Source: JAPSGM01 sp963777045 (GTDB lineage Bacteria > Chloroflexota > Limnocylindria > QHBO01). From it: DNA of 64,000 nucleotides. Both the position numbers and the translations under genes were made by a program. Where the stretch lies: NCBI GenBank assembly GCA_963777045.1, contig CAVZPD010000022.1:186001-250000 (forward strand). The letters run 5' to 3'. Below, in pieces: positions 25,111-33,896 of the stretch; the stretch's first letter is position 1, and each line of letters opens with the position of its first letter. The notes beneath the pieces were generated by a model, which saw nothing but the letters and a program-made list of their open reading frames with translations, was not told the origin of the DNA and did not search any database.

Positions 25111-25878
25111 ATGAACCTGCAGCCGATCCCGATCGAGCCCGACGACCCTCCGCAGGCGACTGCCTTCGAGCTGCAGCTCGAGGTCTTCAGCGGGCCGTTG
25201 GACCTCCTGCTTCACCTCATCGAGTCGCGGCAGCTCGACGTCGTGACCGTGCCGCTCGCGGAGATGGCCGACGCGTACGTCGAGCACCTCGCCCACCACG
25301 CCGTGGCGCCGGCCCAGCTGGCCGACTTCATCGCCGTCGCCTCGCAGCTCATCCTGCTCAAGTCGCGCCGCGTACTCCCCGGCGAGCCTCTGCCGGCAGC
25401 GGGCGACGCCGACGACGAGCCCGATGAGGAGGAGCTGCGACGGCGGCTGATCGAGTACCGCACCCTGCGCGACGCTGCCCGAGCGCTCGGCCAGCGAGAT
25501 GGTACGGCTCCCAGCTTCCGCCGTGAACCGCGCGAATCGGACCTGCCGGAGGCGCCGGCCGAGCCGCTCCCCGCGGCCCTGCTCGCGGGCGCACTCGATC
25601 GCCTGGCGGCGATCCCCGAGCCGGTGGCCCCGCCGCCCGAGGTCGTCAAGCGCGAGGTGACCATTGCGATGCAGCTCGCCGCGCTGCAGACGGCCATGGC
25701 AGGTCGGGGGCGCGTGATCCTGCAGCAGGTGCTGGCCGCCTGCCAGTCGCGCACAGAGGTCACCGTTACGCTTCTGGCCATGCTCGAGCTGGTGCGTCGG
25801 CGGCAGGCGACCGTCCGCCAGGACGAGCTCTTCGGGCCGATCCTGGTCGAGGCGACGCCGGAGGGAGGCGCACGGTGA
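25111..25878 (+). CDS. scpA: Segregation and condensation protein A
   Basis: ScpA is the kleisin that bridges SMC heads. The 255-residue product has the conserved FELQLEVFSGPLDLLLHLIE start, ADFIAVASQLILLKSR and a winged-helix C-terminus ending VTVTLLAMLELVRRRQATV. AGGAG lies just before the ATG. It overlaps scpB (GTGA). Confidence 0.95.
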   Translation: MNLQPIPIEPDDPPQATAFELQLEVFSGPLDLLLHLIESRQLDVVTVPLAEMADAYVEHLAHHAVAPAQLADFIAVASQLILLKSRRVLPGEPLPAAGDADDEPDEEELRRRLIEYRTLRDAARALGQRDGTAPSFRREPRESDLPEAPAEPLPAALLAGALDRLAAIPEPVAPPPEVVKREVTIAMQLAALQTAMAGRGRVILQQVLAACQSRTEVTVTLLAMLELVRRRQATVRQDELFGPILVEATPEGGAR

Positions 25879-26447
25879 CCCGTCCGGACGAGCACGGCGC
25901 CTTCCTGGAGGCGCTCCTCTTCATCGCCGAGCGCCCGCTGGCGACCGCGGAGGTCGCCGAGCTGGCCGGCGTCCCGGTCGTGCAGGCGGAGGCGAGCCTC
26001 GCGGCACTGGGCGAGGACCTTTCGGAAGACGGGCGCGGCCTCCGCCTGCAACACGTGGACGACGTCTGGCAGCTCGTCACCGCTCCCGAGGTCGGAGCCC
26101 AGCTGGCCGCCTACGCCGCCCGCGAGGAGGCACGCCTGAGCGCTGCGGCACTCGAGGCGCTCGCGGTGGTTGCCTACCGCCAGCCATGCACGCGGGCGGA
26201 CGTGGAGCGGGTCCGAGGCGTCGACTCCGACTACGTCATCCGCTCGCTCCTGCATCGGCGCCTGGTGGTCGAGGTCGGTCGGCGCGATTCTCCGGGGCGT
26301 CCCATCCTCTTCGGCACCACCTTCACCTTCATGGAGCGCTTCGGGTTGACGAGCCTCGACGACCTGCCGCCGCTCTCGTCGGCAGCTGCCGCGGCCACCG
26401 CCCTCGCGTCGATTGCCGAGCAGGATGACGAGGCCGATGCCGGCTGA
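25875..26447 (+). CDS. scpB: Segregation and condensation protein B
   Basis: ScpB dimers bind ScpA in the SMC complex. The 190-residue protein has two winged helices: LEALLFIAERPLATAEVAELAG at the start and LSAAALEALAVVAYRQPCTRADVERVRGVDS, then the terminal FMERFGLTSLDDLPPL. Start GTG overlaps the scpA stop, and its 3' end overlaps the rluB-cmk gene. Confidence 0.95.
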   Translation: MTRPDEHGAFLEALLFIAERPLATAEVAELAGVPVVQAEASLAALGEDLSEDGRGLRLQHVDDVWQLVTAPEVGAQLAAYAAREEARLSAAALEALAVVAYRQPCTRADVERVRGVDSDYVIRSLLHRRLVVEVGRRDSPGRPILFGTTFTFMERFGLTSLDDLPPLSSAAAAATALASIAEQDDEADAG

Positions 26448-27927
26448 ACGCCTGCAGAAGGTCCTCGCCCAGGCCGGCATCGCGTCGCGGCGTGGCAGCG
26501 AGGAGCTGATCGCCGCCGGGCGTGTGACGGTCAATGGCAGCCCTGCGACCGTGGGCCAATCCGCCGACATCGCCGTGGATCGGATCAGCGTGGATGGCCG
26601 CCCCATCGGCCGAGCCGAGAACCTGGTCCACTTCGCCCTCCACAAGCCGGCGGGGTACGTCTCCTCCTCCAGGGACGAGCGCGGCCGCAAGTCGGCAGTC
26701 CGGCTGCTTCGGGGCCGCGGTCGCCGTAGCGGCTCGGGCGGTGCCGAGCGGCTCTGGCCGGCGGGCCGCCTGGACGTGGAGTCCGAAGGGCTGCTGGTCC
26801 TCACCAACGACGGTGCCTGGGCCAACCGCTTCCTCCACCCACGCTATGGCGTCGAGCGCGAGTACGCGGTCCTGGTCGACCGACCGCCCGATGCCGACCA
26901 GGTGGTCGCATTGCTCGAGGGGGTCCAGCTGAGCGATGGTCCGGCACGCCTCCTGTCGCTCGCGGTCCAGGACCCGCCCCCCGAGGTCGAGGCCGGGCGG
27001 GACGGCACCTGGTTGCGGGTCAAGGTCGCCGAGGGCCGCAAGCGCGAGGTGCGGCGCATCCTGGCCGCCGTGCGCCTGCGAGTGGCGCGGCTGGTGCGGA
27101 CGAGGTTCGGATCGTTGACGCTCGCCGGGCTCGAGCCCGGCGCCTGGCGCGAGCTGACGCCGGAAGAGGTGGCCGCCCTCAGCGCCGATCCTGGACTCGC
27201 CGCAGGCCACGGTCGGCCGGCGCATGGCGGCGGTGCCCTGACCGTGGCCATCGACGGGCCGTCGGGTTCCGGCAAGAGCACCGTCGGGCACGCCCTCGCG
27301 ACCCGGATCGGGGCAACCTTCGTCGACACCGGGCTCATGTACCGCGCCCTGACCCTGGCGGCGCTGCAGCGCGACGTCGATGTCGACGATGCCGAAGCGC
27401 TGGGGCGTCTGGCCCGCGAGGTGTCGATCACGGTCCAGAAGCCGACGCCAGCTCAGCACGATCGGCGCGAGACGGTCCTCCTCGACGGCGAGGACGTGAC
27501 CGTCGAGGCGAGGACGCCCCGCGTCGACCGCGCGGTGAGCGCGGTCAGCAGGCATGCCACCGTCCGCGCGGAGATGCTGGAGGTCCAGCGCCAAACGGCT
27601 GCCCGCGAGGACACGGTCATGGTCGGTCGGGATATCGGGACCGTCGTCCTCCCTGACGCGACCCTCAAGGTGTTCCTCACCGCGACCCCGCGCATGCGAG
27701 CGGCGCGTCGCGCAGCGGAGATGGGGCGCCCGGACAGGATCGAGGAATACCTGGCCGAGATCGAGCAGCGCGACAAGGTCGACGCCGGGCGCGAGGTGGC
27801 GCCGCTCCGCCAGGCGGACGACGCCATCGTGCTCGATACCGGTGAATTGGGGGTGGAGGCCTGCGTGGACGCCATCGTGCGCCGGCTCCCGCAGGATCGC
27901 CTCGCGAGGGCATTGTTCCATGGATGA
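26425..27927 (+). CDS. Fusion of RluB-type pseudouridine synthase and cytidylate kinase
   Basis: One uninterrupted frame of about 500 residues. Residues 5-65 are an S4 domain (RLQKVLAQAGIASRRGSEEL). Residues 70-250 are the RsuA/RluB synthase with GRLDVESEGLLVLTNDG (catalytic Asp), VEREYAVLV and GRKREVRRIL, which would modify 23S rRNA. After a roughly 20-residue linker the cytidylate kinase begins (VAIDGPSGSGKSTVGHALA) and continues with FVDTGLMYRAL, VGRDIGTVVLPDA and Lid residues, making CDP from CMP. Starts at 26425 or 26437 are both possible. An in-frame GTG at 27244 could also yield kinase alone. The genes are neighbours in many genomes; the fusion is unusual. Confidence 0.9.
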   Translation: MTRPMPAERLQKVLAQAGIASRRGSEELIAAGRVTVNGSPATVGQSADIAVDRISVDGRPIGRAENLVHFALHKPAGYVSSSRDERGRKSAVRLLRGRGRRSGSGGAERLWPAGRLDVESEGLLVLTNDGAWANRFLHPRYGVEREYAVLVDRPPDADQVVALLEGVQLSDGPARLLSLAVQDPPPEVEAGRDGTWLRVKVAEGRKREVRRILAAVRLRVARLVRTRFGSLTLAGLEPGAWRELTPEEVAALSADPGLAAGHGRPAHGGGALTVAIDGPSGSGKSTVGHALATRIGATFVDTGLMYRALTLAALQRDVDVDDAEALGRLAREVSITVQKPTPAQHDRRETVLLDGEDVTVEARTPRVDRAVSAVSRHATVRAEMLEVQRQTAAREDTVMVGRDIGTVVLPDATLKVFLTATPRMRAARRAAEMGRPDRIEEYLAEIEQRDKVDAGREVAPLRQADDAIVLDTGELGVEACVDAIVRRLPQDRLARALFHG

Positions 27928-28585
27928 TCTGCCCACCTGGTTCTTCCACCCCGGGGCGATCCTGAGCAGCTGGCTGCTCTGGCTGGTGGGACCGGGCAGG
28001 GTCGAGGGACTGGAAAACGTCCCGCGCCAGGGCGCCTACCTGGTCGTCGCCAACCACTGCTCGAACTTCGATCCGCCGTTCCTCGGCTGGGCGGTCGGAC
28101 ATCGGACGGGGCGGGTGGTCCACTTCCTGGCCAAGGACGAGATGCGCCACTGGCCGGTCGCTGGCTGGTTGGCGCACTCGGCCGGCGCGTTCTTCGTGCG
28201 TCGCGGCGAGGCGGACCGGGCGGCGCAGCGCCTGGCACTCGAGCTGCTCGAGGCTGGCCGGCCGCTGGCCGTCTTCCCCGAGGGCACGCGCAGCCGAGAC
28301 GGCGTGCTCGGCGATGGTCGCCTGGGAGCCGCGATGCTCGCCATGCGGACCGACGTGCCGGTCCTGCCCGTCGGGATCTCGGGCACGCACCGCATCTTCC
28401 CCGGTCGCAGCCGGTGGCCGCACCGCAGCAGGGTCACCTTCAGGATCGGTCCGACCTTCCAGCTGCCGCACAGCGAAGGGCTGGACCGCGCGGCCCTGCG
28501 CGGGGGGACGGAGCGGATCATGCGCGAGATTGCCGCCCTCCTGCCCGAGCAGCAGCGCGGCAAGTGGGGGACGCCTCCGAGCTGA
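27920..28585 (+). CDS. plsC: 1-acylglycerol-3-phosphate O-acyltransferase (PlsC family)
   Basis: Transfers an acyl chain to lysophosphatidate in phospholipid synthesis. The 221-residue product has the catalytic NHCSNFDP (HX4D variant NHxxxFD), FLAKDEM, FFVRRGEAD and the substrate motif VFPEGTRSRDG, followed by VLPVGISGT. The ATG at 27920 overlaps the end of the kinase frame. The cmk-plsC neighbourhood, with der downstream, is widespread. Confidence 0.92.
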   Translation: MDDLPTWFFHPGAILSSWLLWLVGPGRVEGLENVPRQGAYLVVANHCSNFDPPFLGWAVGHRTGRVVHFLAKDEMRHWPVAGWLAHSAGAFFVRRGEADRAAQRLALELLEAGRPLAVFPEGTRSRDGVLGDGRLGAAMLAMRTDVPVLPVGISGTHRIFPGRSRWPHRSRVTFRIGPTFQLPHSEGLDRAALRGGTERIMREIAALLPEQQRGKWGTPPS

Positions 28586-28637
28586 GGGCCGCCAGCGCGA
28601 TGCACGGCTGGCACGAGACTGGCGCCTGCCGGCCCGC

Positions 28638-29777
28638 ATGGCTTCCAACCAGTCAAGCACGCAGGGAGAACGGGGGAGAGCCGATGCCGGCGAGATCGGC
28701 CGCCGCGTCGCGATCTCGTCGCTGACGTGGGGCCTGGTCTGGCTGGGCCTCATCATCCTCGCCTTCCTGGCCTGGCAGCTGCGCGTGGTGCTGGCCATGG
28801 TCTTCCTGGCCATCCTGCTCGCCGCGGCGATGCGCAACCCGGTTCGCATCATCGAGGGCTGGGGCCTGCCACGCGTCGCCGGCGTGGCGATCAGCTACCT
28901 CCTGCTGCTCGCCGTGCTCGGCCTGGGAATCTGGCTCATCGTGCCGCCGCTGGTGGAGCAGGCGAGCAGCTTCGTGCAGAACCTGCCGGACACCATCGAC
29001 CGGCTGCTCGGCTGGGTGCGCGACACGGCTGCACCGATCCTGCCCGGCGACGCGGTCCAGCAGGCGATCGATGGCGTCCGCTCCAGCCTGGACCAGTTCC
29101 TGCCTGGCATCCAGTCCGCGCTGCAGGTGCCCCTCGTCGTGGTCGGCGTGCTCATCAACGTGGTGCTGATCCTCTTCCTCAGCGCCTTCCTGATCCTGGA
29201 CGGCCAGTCGATGTGGGACGCGATCCTCGGCTACGTCCACCCTGAGCGTCGCCAGCGGATGCGTGCCATCGGCGAGTCGGTCATGGGCAAGCTGGGCTCG
29301 TACGTCATCGGCCAGCTGGTGATCATGACCTTCACCGGCGTCGGCTCGGCGCTGGGGATGCTCATCATCGGCGTGCCGTACGTCCTGCCGCTGGGCTTCC
29401 TCGCGTTCATCACCGAGGCGATTCCGCTGGCCGGGCCGTGGATCGCCGGGATCCCCATCACCCTCGTCGCCTTCGTGCAGAGCCCCCTGCAGGGGATCTT
29501 CATGGGCGCCTGGATCCTGGCGCTGCAGCAGCTGGAGGGCTACGTGATGGTGCCCATCGTCCAGAAGCGGGCGATCCAGGTCTCGTCCACCATCGTGCTC
29601 CTGGCGGTCGTGGCGGGCGGGGCGGTGGCTGGCGTCCTCGGCGCGCTGATCGCCATACCGCTCGTCGCCGTCTCACAGGTGATCATGCGCGAGGTGGTCC
29701 TCCCGGCGCGTCGCAATACCTGGCAGGAGGGCCAGCCGGAGGCGGAGGGCGGTCCGTCCGACACGGATTCTGCCTGA
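28638..29777 (+). CDS. AI-2E family transporter (PerM/YdiK-like)
   Basis: A 379-residue polytopic membrane protein with about eight helices in the typical pattern: two N-terminal helices, a large periplasmic-side loop (about residues 105-165), then a C-terminal helical block with GVPYVLPLGFLAFITEAIPLAGP and QQLEGYVMVPIVQKR. Family members include AI-2 exporters and Na+/H+ antiporters, so substrate is open. The ATG at 28638 has no Shine-Dalgarno; the start is the first that gives a complete first helix. Confidence 0.82.
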   Translation: MASNQSSTQGERGRADAGEIGRRVAISSLTWGLVWLGLIILAFLAWQLRVVLAMVFLAILLAAAMRNPVRIIEGWGLPRVAGVAISYLLLLAVLGLGIWLIVPPLVEQASSFVQNLPDTIDRLLGWVRDTAAPILPGDAVQQAIDGVRSSLDQFLPGIQSALQVPLVVVGVLINVVLILFLSAFLILDGQSMWDAILGYVHPERRQRMRAIGESVMGKLGSYVIGQLVIMTFTGVGSALGMLIIGVPYVLPLGFLAFITEAIPLAGPWIAGIPITLVAFVQSPLQGIFMGAWILALQQLEGYVMVPIVQKRAIQVSSTIVLLAVVAGGAVAGVLGALIAIPLVAVSQVIMREVVLPARRNTWQEGQPEAEGGPSDTDSA

Positions 29778-29792
29778 GACGCCCGATCTCGA

Positions 29793-29798
29793 TACACT
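29793..29798 (+). promoter_or_regulatory. -10 box for leaderless ispH
   Basis: TACACT is 8 bases before the ATG at 29807 with no Shine-Dalgarno sequence. Confidence 0.5.
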
Positions 29799-29806
29799 CT
29801 GAACCG

Positions 29807-30691
29807 ATGGTGATTGAGACTCCGACCCGACCCGAAGTCCGCATCGCGGAGCGCGCCGGCTTCTGCTACGGCGTGCGCCTGGCGATCGACAAGGCCAAGC
29901 ACGCCCGAGAGCAGGGGCACGAGGTGACGACGCTCGGCCAGCTCGTCCACAACCCGGGCATCAAGGCCGATCTCTCCGACCGCGGCATCCGCACCGCCGA
30001 CCTGGCCGACGAGGTCGAGGGCGGCACGCTCGTCATCCGTGCCCACGGCGTGCCGGCCACGGAGATGGAGAAGCTGCGCGGCAAGGAGGGCGGGCTGGAG
30101 GTCATCGACGCCACCTGCACCTGGGTGCTCCAGTCGCAGAAGGCGGCGCGCGAGCTGGCGGAGGCGGGCTACACCGTCTGCATCATCGGCCACGAGGACC
30201 ATCCCGAGGTCAAGGGGGTCCGCTCGTACGCGGGAGAGAACCACGTGGTGGTCGACGACATGGACCGATCGACCTGGGAGCGCGTGCCGCGCACCAAGAA
30301 GCTAGGCGTCCTGTCGCAGTCGACCATCCTGCCGCACAAGCTGGAGGAGTTCGCCGCCTTCTGCCTGCGCCGATGCCACGACCTGCGCGTCGTCAACACC
30401 GTCTGCCCGGTGACCCTGACCCGGCAGGACGACAGCGTGAAGCTCGCGGCCGAGGTCGACGCCATGGTGGTCGTCGGCGGCAAGAACTCCTCGAACACGA
30501 AGGAGCTGGCGGTCAAGTGCCGCGAGATCTGCGCCGAGACGGTGCACGTCGCCGACGCCGATGAGCTCGCCGCCGAGCACGCCGATTGGCTGCGCGGGAA
30601 GGCCCGCATCGGCATCACGGGCGGCACCTCCACGCCGGAGATCGACCTCGAGGCGGTCCGCGAGCGCATCTACGACCTGACCGCCGCCTGA
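29807..30691 (+). CDS. ispH: 4-hydroxy-3-methylbut-2-enyl diphosphate reductase
   Basis: IspH carries out the last MEP step, giving IPP and DMAPP, with a [4Fe-4S] cluster. The three cluster cysteines are in AGFCYGVRLA, DATCTWVLQSQ and NTVCPVT. GQLVHNP, RAHGVPATE, GHEDHPEVKG and GGKNSSNT are also present. Length 294 is standard. It begins directly after a -10 box, so it is probably translated without a leader. Confidence 0.96.
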   Translation: MVIETPTRPEVRIAERAGFCYGVRLAIDKAKHAREQGHEVTTLGQLVHNPGIKADLSDRGIRTADLADEVEGGTLVIRAHGVPATEMEKLRGKEGGLEVIDATCTWVLQSQKAARELAEAGYTVCIIGHEDHPEVKGVRSYAGENHVVVDDMDRSTWERVPRTKKLGVLSQSTILPHKLEEFAAFCLRRCHDLRVVNTVCPVTLTRQDDSVKLAAEVDAMVVVGGKNSSNTKELAVKCREICAETVHVADADELAAEHADWLRGKARIGITGGTSTPEIDLEAVRERIYDLTAA

Positions 30692-30871
30692 TCCCGGTGC
30701 CCCGGCGAGGCATATCGCCCCACGCAGATCACAGCCGCACGGACTGCCCGAAGCCGTCTCCCCGTCGCCTCTTGCGGCCATGAACCTGCACCGAGGCGGC
30801 GAGGGGCCCCGGAGATGGCTGTGGCGCGGCCCTCGTCTGCATCGGGCGGAATGACGGCCGCCAGCCACCTG

Positions 30872-30877
30872 TACACT
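30872..30877 (+). promoter_or_regulatory. -10 box for leaderless der
   Basis: TACACT lies 6 bases before the ATG at 30884. The rest of the 192-base gap 30692-30883 shows only weak inverted repeats. Confidence 0.5.
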
Positions 30878-30883
30878 CGACGC

Positions 30884-32341
30884 ATGCCCCCCAGCAGCGG
30901 ATCCCTGCCAGTCGTTGCCATCGTCGGGCGGCCGAACGTGGGCAAGTCGACCCTCTTCAACCGCCTCGTCGGGGAGCGGGTCGCCATCGTGGAGGATGTC
31001 CCCGGCACCACTCGCGACCGCGTCTACGGCACGGCCGAGTGGAACGGCCGGCGTTTCACGGTGGTCGACACCGGGGGGCTCGAGCTGGAGCCGGGGAGCG
31101 ACATCGAGGCGCGCGTCCAGGACCAGGCCCGGGTGGCCATCGACGAGGCGGACGTCATCCTCTTCGTGGTGGACGCGGCGGCCGGCCTCGCGCCGCTCGA
31201 CCACGAGGTCGCTGACGGGCTGCGGCGCGCATCGAAGCCGACGATCCTGGTCATCAACAAGGCCGACAACGTGCGCCGCGAGCAGGAGGGGGCCGAGTTC
31301 TACGCCCTCGGCTTCGAGCCCACCATCACCGTCTCGGCGCAGCACGGGCGGAACACCGGCGATCTGGCGGACATGATCGTCTGGGACCTCCCGCCGGCCG
31401 GCGAAGCGGAGGCATCGGTCTCGCTGGAAGGCGACCCGTCCGACGAGGAGCTGGCGGAGCTGGAGGAGACGGAGATCGGTCCGCCGCGGGTGGCGATCGT
31501 GGGCAGACCGAACACGGGCAAGTCGACCTTCGTCAACCGGGTGCTCGGTTCGGATCGCATGATCGTCTCCGACGTGCCGGGCACCACCCGCGATCCGGTC
31601 GACACCGCCGTGATGGTGGATGACGAGCCGATGATCCTGGTCGACACCGCGGGCATCCGGCGACGCGGCAGCATCGACCGGGGGATCGAGCGCTACTCCG
31701 TCCTGCGCTCCATGAAGGCCATCGATCGGGCCGATGTCGCGGTGGTCATGACCGATGCCATCGAGGGCTACACGGCCCAGGACGCGCACGTGGTGGGCTA
31801 CGTGCTGGATGCCGCCAAGGGGATCGTGCTGGTCATCAACAAGTGGGACGAGGTCGAGAAGGACGGCCACACCGCCGATGCGTGGCTCAAGGCGCTGCGG
31901 CGCGAGGCGCCGTACCTGGCCTGGGCCGACATCGTCTTCGCGTCGGCGCTGACCGGGCAGCGCGTCGAGCGCATCCTGCGCGAGGCGCGCCGCGTGGCAG
32001 AGGAGCGCTACCGGCGGATCTCGACCGGCGAGCTCAACCGGGTGGTGACCGATGCCGTCCGCGCCAACCCGCCGTCGCACGTCCGCAACCGGCTGCCGAA
32101 GGTCTACTACGCGACGCAGGCGGCCGTGGCGCCGCCCACCTTCGTGGTCTTCGTCAACGACCCCGAGCTGATCCACTTCAGCTACCGGCGCTACCTCGAA
32201 AACCGGATCCGGGACGCCTACGGCTTCCTGGGCACGCCGATCCGGCTCATCCTCCGGCAGCGGGAATCGGAGGAGGCCGCGCGCCGAGCGGCCAGACCTC
32301 GCCAGCGGCGCGCAGGCGGGAAGCAGCGCAAGCGACGCTAG
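30884..32341 (+). CDS. der: Ribosome biogenesis GTPase Der (EngA)
   Basis: Der has two GTPase domains and assists 50S assembly. Domain 1 shows GRPNVGKSTLFN, PGTTRD, DTGG and NKAD. Domain 2 shows GRPNTGKSTFVN, PGTTRDPVDT, DTAGIRR and NKWD. The KH-like C-domain ends in a basic tail (RRAGGKQRKRR). The 485-residue length is normal for the family. I placed the start at 30884 because the frame upstream has no sensible homology and the -10 box fits this ATG. Confidence 0.96.
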   Translation: MPPSSGSLPVVAIVGRPNVGKSTLFNRLVGERVAIVEDVPGTTRDRVYGTAEWNGRRFTVVDTGGLELEPGSDIEARVQDQARVAIDEADVILFVVDAAAGLAPLDHEVADGLRRASKPTILVINKADNVRREQEGAEFYALGFEPTITVSAQHGRNTGDLADMIVWDLPPAGEAEASVSLEGDPSDEELAELEETEIGPPRVAIVGRPNTGKSTFVNRVLGSDRMIVSDVPGTTRDPVDTAVMVDDEPMILVDTAGIRRRGSIDRGIERYSVLRSMKAIDRADVAVVMTDAIEGYTAQDAHVVGYVLDAAKGIVLVINKWDEVEKDGHTADAWLKALRREAPYLAWADIVFASALTGQRVERILREARRVAEERYRRISTGELNRVVTDAVRANPPSHVRNRLPKVYYATQAAVAPPTFVVFVNDPELIHFSYRRYLENRIRDAYGFLGTPIRLILRQRESEEAARRAARPRQRRAGGKQRKRR

Positions 32342-32422
32342 GGGTGGTCGGTGCCGGCCGTCCCGGCGGTGCAGCTGCGCCCACGGTCCGCCTGGGGCCG
32401 GTCTTGCCCCGGGGGGATCGGG

Positions 32423-32428
32423 CACAAT
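32423..32428 (+). promoter_or_regulatory. Candidate -10 box for arsA
   Basis: CACAAT lies 9 bases before the ATG at 32438 and no Shine-Dalgarno is present. The match is weaker than at other genes. Confidence 0.35.
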
Positions 32429-32437
32429 GGACCGCCT

Positions 32438-33637
32438 ATGACCCGCATCCTCCTCTACACCGGAAAGGGCGGGGTGGGGAAGACCAGCGTCGCCGCCGCC
32501 ACCGCCGTCGCCTGCGCGCACCGCGGCTACCGCACCATCGTGCTCTCCACGGACATCGCGCACTCGCTGGGCGATGCATTCGGCGAGGAGCTCGGCCCGG
32601 AGCCGCGCCAGATCTCCCCGAACCTGTGGGCCCAGGAGTCGGAGGTCTTCCACAACGTCGCCAAGTACTGGGGCCGCATCCAGGAGTACGCCGCCAGCGT
32701 GCTGCGCTGGCGCGGCCTGGACGACGTCCTGGCCGAGGAGATGACCGTCCTGCCCGGCATGGACGAGGTGGGCAGCCTGCTCTGGATCGCCGAGCACCAC
32801 GATAGCGGGGACTACGACGTGATCGTGGTCGATGCTGCGCCCACCGGCGAGACGCTCAGGCTGCTCTCGTTGCCGGAGGCGGCGAAGTGGTGGATGGAGA
32901 AGATCGAGCCGCTGGGACGGCGCATCACGAAGCTGACCGGCCCCGTCATCCAACGGGTGGTCGGCATGCCGATGCCCGGCGACGACGTCTTCACCGCCGG
33001 CGAGGACCTCTTCCGCAAGCTGGAGCACATGCACGACCTGCTGGCAGACCCGGCTCGCACATCGGTCCGCGTGGTCCTGACCCTGGAGCAGGTGGTGATC
33101 AAGGAGGCGCAGCGCTCCTTCACCTACTTCCACCTGTACGACTACCCGACCGACCTGGTGGTCGCAAACCGGATCCTCCCCGAGTCGGTGGGGAACTACT
33201 TCAAGGGCTGGTACGAGACGCAGCAGAAGTACGGGCCGATGGTGGAGGAGACGTTCGCCCCCATCCCGGTGCGGTATGCCCCTTTCTTTGATCGCGAGGT
33301 GGTCGGCCAGCCCATGCTGCACCAGCTCGGCGACGCGCTCTACGGCGAAACCGATCCGACCACGCACTTCTACCGCGGTCGCCCCTATTCGGTTGTCCGC
33401 GACGATGACGAGTTCGTGATGTCGGTGGAGCTGCCATTCGCCATGAAGGACGATATCGGCCTCTCGCGGCAGGCCGACGAGATCGTGATCGAGGTGGGAA
33501 CCTGGCGGCGTAACCTCGTCTTGCCGCGCGCGCTGATCGATGCGCCCACAAGCGGCGCCAAGTTCGAGGATCATGTCCTCAAGATCCGCTTTGCGGCGCC
33601 GCCGCGAGGCACGACTGGAGGTGGCTCACATGGATGA
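32438..33637 (+). CDS. ArsA/Get3-like ATPase with Hsp20-like C-terminal domain
   Basis: A 399-residue deviant-Walker ATPase: GKGGVGKTSVAAATA (residues 9-23), the switch STDIAHSLGDAF, VVDAAPTGETLRLL and a methionine-rich helical insert (VGMPMPGDDVFTAGED). From about residue 310 an alpha-crystallin-like beta domain follows (MSVELPFAMKDDIGLS, KFEDHVLKIRFA), as in the ArsA_HSP20 architecture. Arsenite-pump cysteines are not apparent and no ars genes are near, so a Get3-like role in membrane-protein handling or another client role is more likely than arsenic resistance. Confidence 0.85.
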   Translation: MTRILLYTGKGGVGKTSVAAATAVACAHRGYRTIVLSTDIAHSLGDAFGEELGPEPRQISPNLWAQESEVFHNVAKYWGRIQEYAASVLRWRGLDDVLAEEMTVLPGMDEVGSLLWIAEHHDSGDYDVIVVDAAPTGETLRLLSLPEAAKWWMEKIEPLGRRITKLTGPVIQRVVGMPMPGDDVFTAGEDLFRKLEHMHDLLADPARTSVRVVLTLEQVVIKEAQRSFTYFHLYDYPTDLVVANRILPESVGNYFKGWYETQQKYGPMVEETFAPIPVRYAPFFDREVVGQPMLHQLGDALYGETDPTTHFYRGRPYSVVRDDDEFVMSVELPFAMKDDIGLSRQADEIVIEVGTWRRNLVLPRALIDAPTSGAKFEDHVLKIRFAAPPRGTTGGGSHG

Positions 33638-33896
33638 CAGCCGGACCGCAGAGCTCGAGGAACGTATCGCCGACCTGGAATCGCGGCTGCGGCGCGGGGA
33701 GCGGCGGGACAGCATCGAGACCGCCTTCTGGGCGCTCATGCACAACGTCTTCCCCGACGAGACGCGCAAGCACATGAAGGCGGCGGGCCGAGAGCAGCTC
33801 CTCGCGGCGCGTGCCTACCTCGACCACTGGATCGGGAAGATGGGGGAGGAAGCGCAGGCGGAGACCCACGAACGCGAGACGATCGAGGTCGAATGA
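33630..33896 (+). CDS. Small coiled-coil protein, unknown function
   Basis: An 88-residue acidic helical protein: ELEERIADLESRLRRGER forms a short coiled coil, followed by FWALMHNVFPDETRKHMKAAG and a Glu-rich end. GGAGG precedes the ATG, which overlaps the arsA end by 8 bases, and its own stop overlaps gpsA (ATGA). Coupling to the ArsA-like ATPase suggests a partner or client adaptor, but that is inference only. Confidence 0.7.
   Translation: MDDSRTAELEERIADLESRLRRGERRDSIETAFWALMHNVFPDETRKHMKAAGREQLLAARAYLDHWIGKMGEEAQAETHERETIEVE

Noticed and set aside
30302..33574. Open minus-strand frame of about 1090 codons opposite ispH, der and arsA
   Set aside because: Shadow of well-supported plus-strand genes; His/Arg/Gly-rich without domains.
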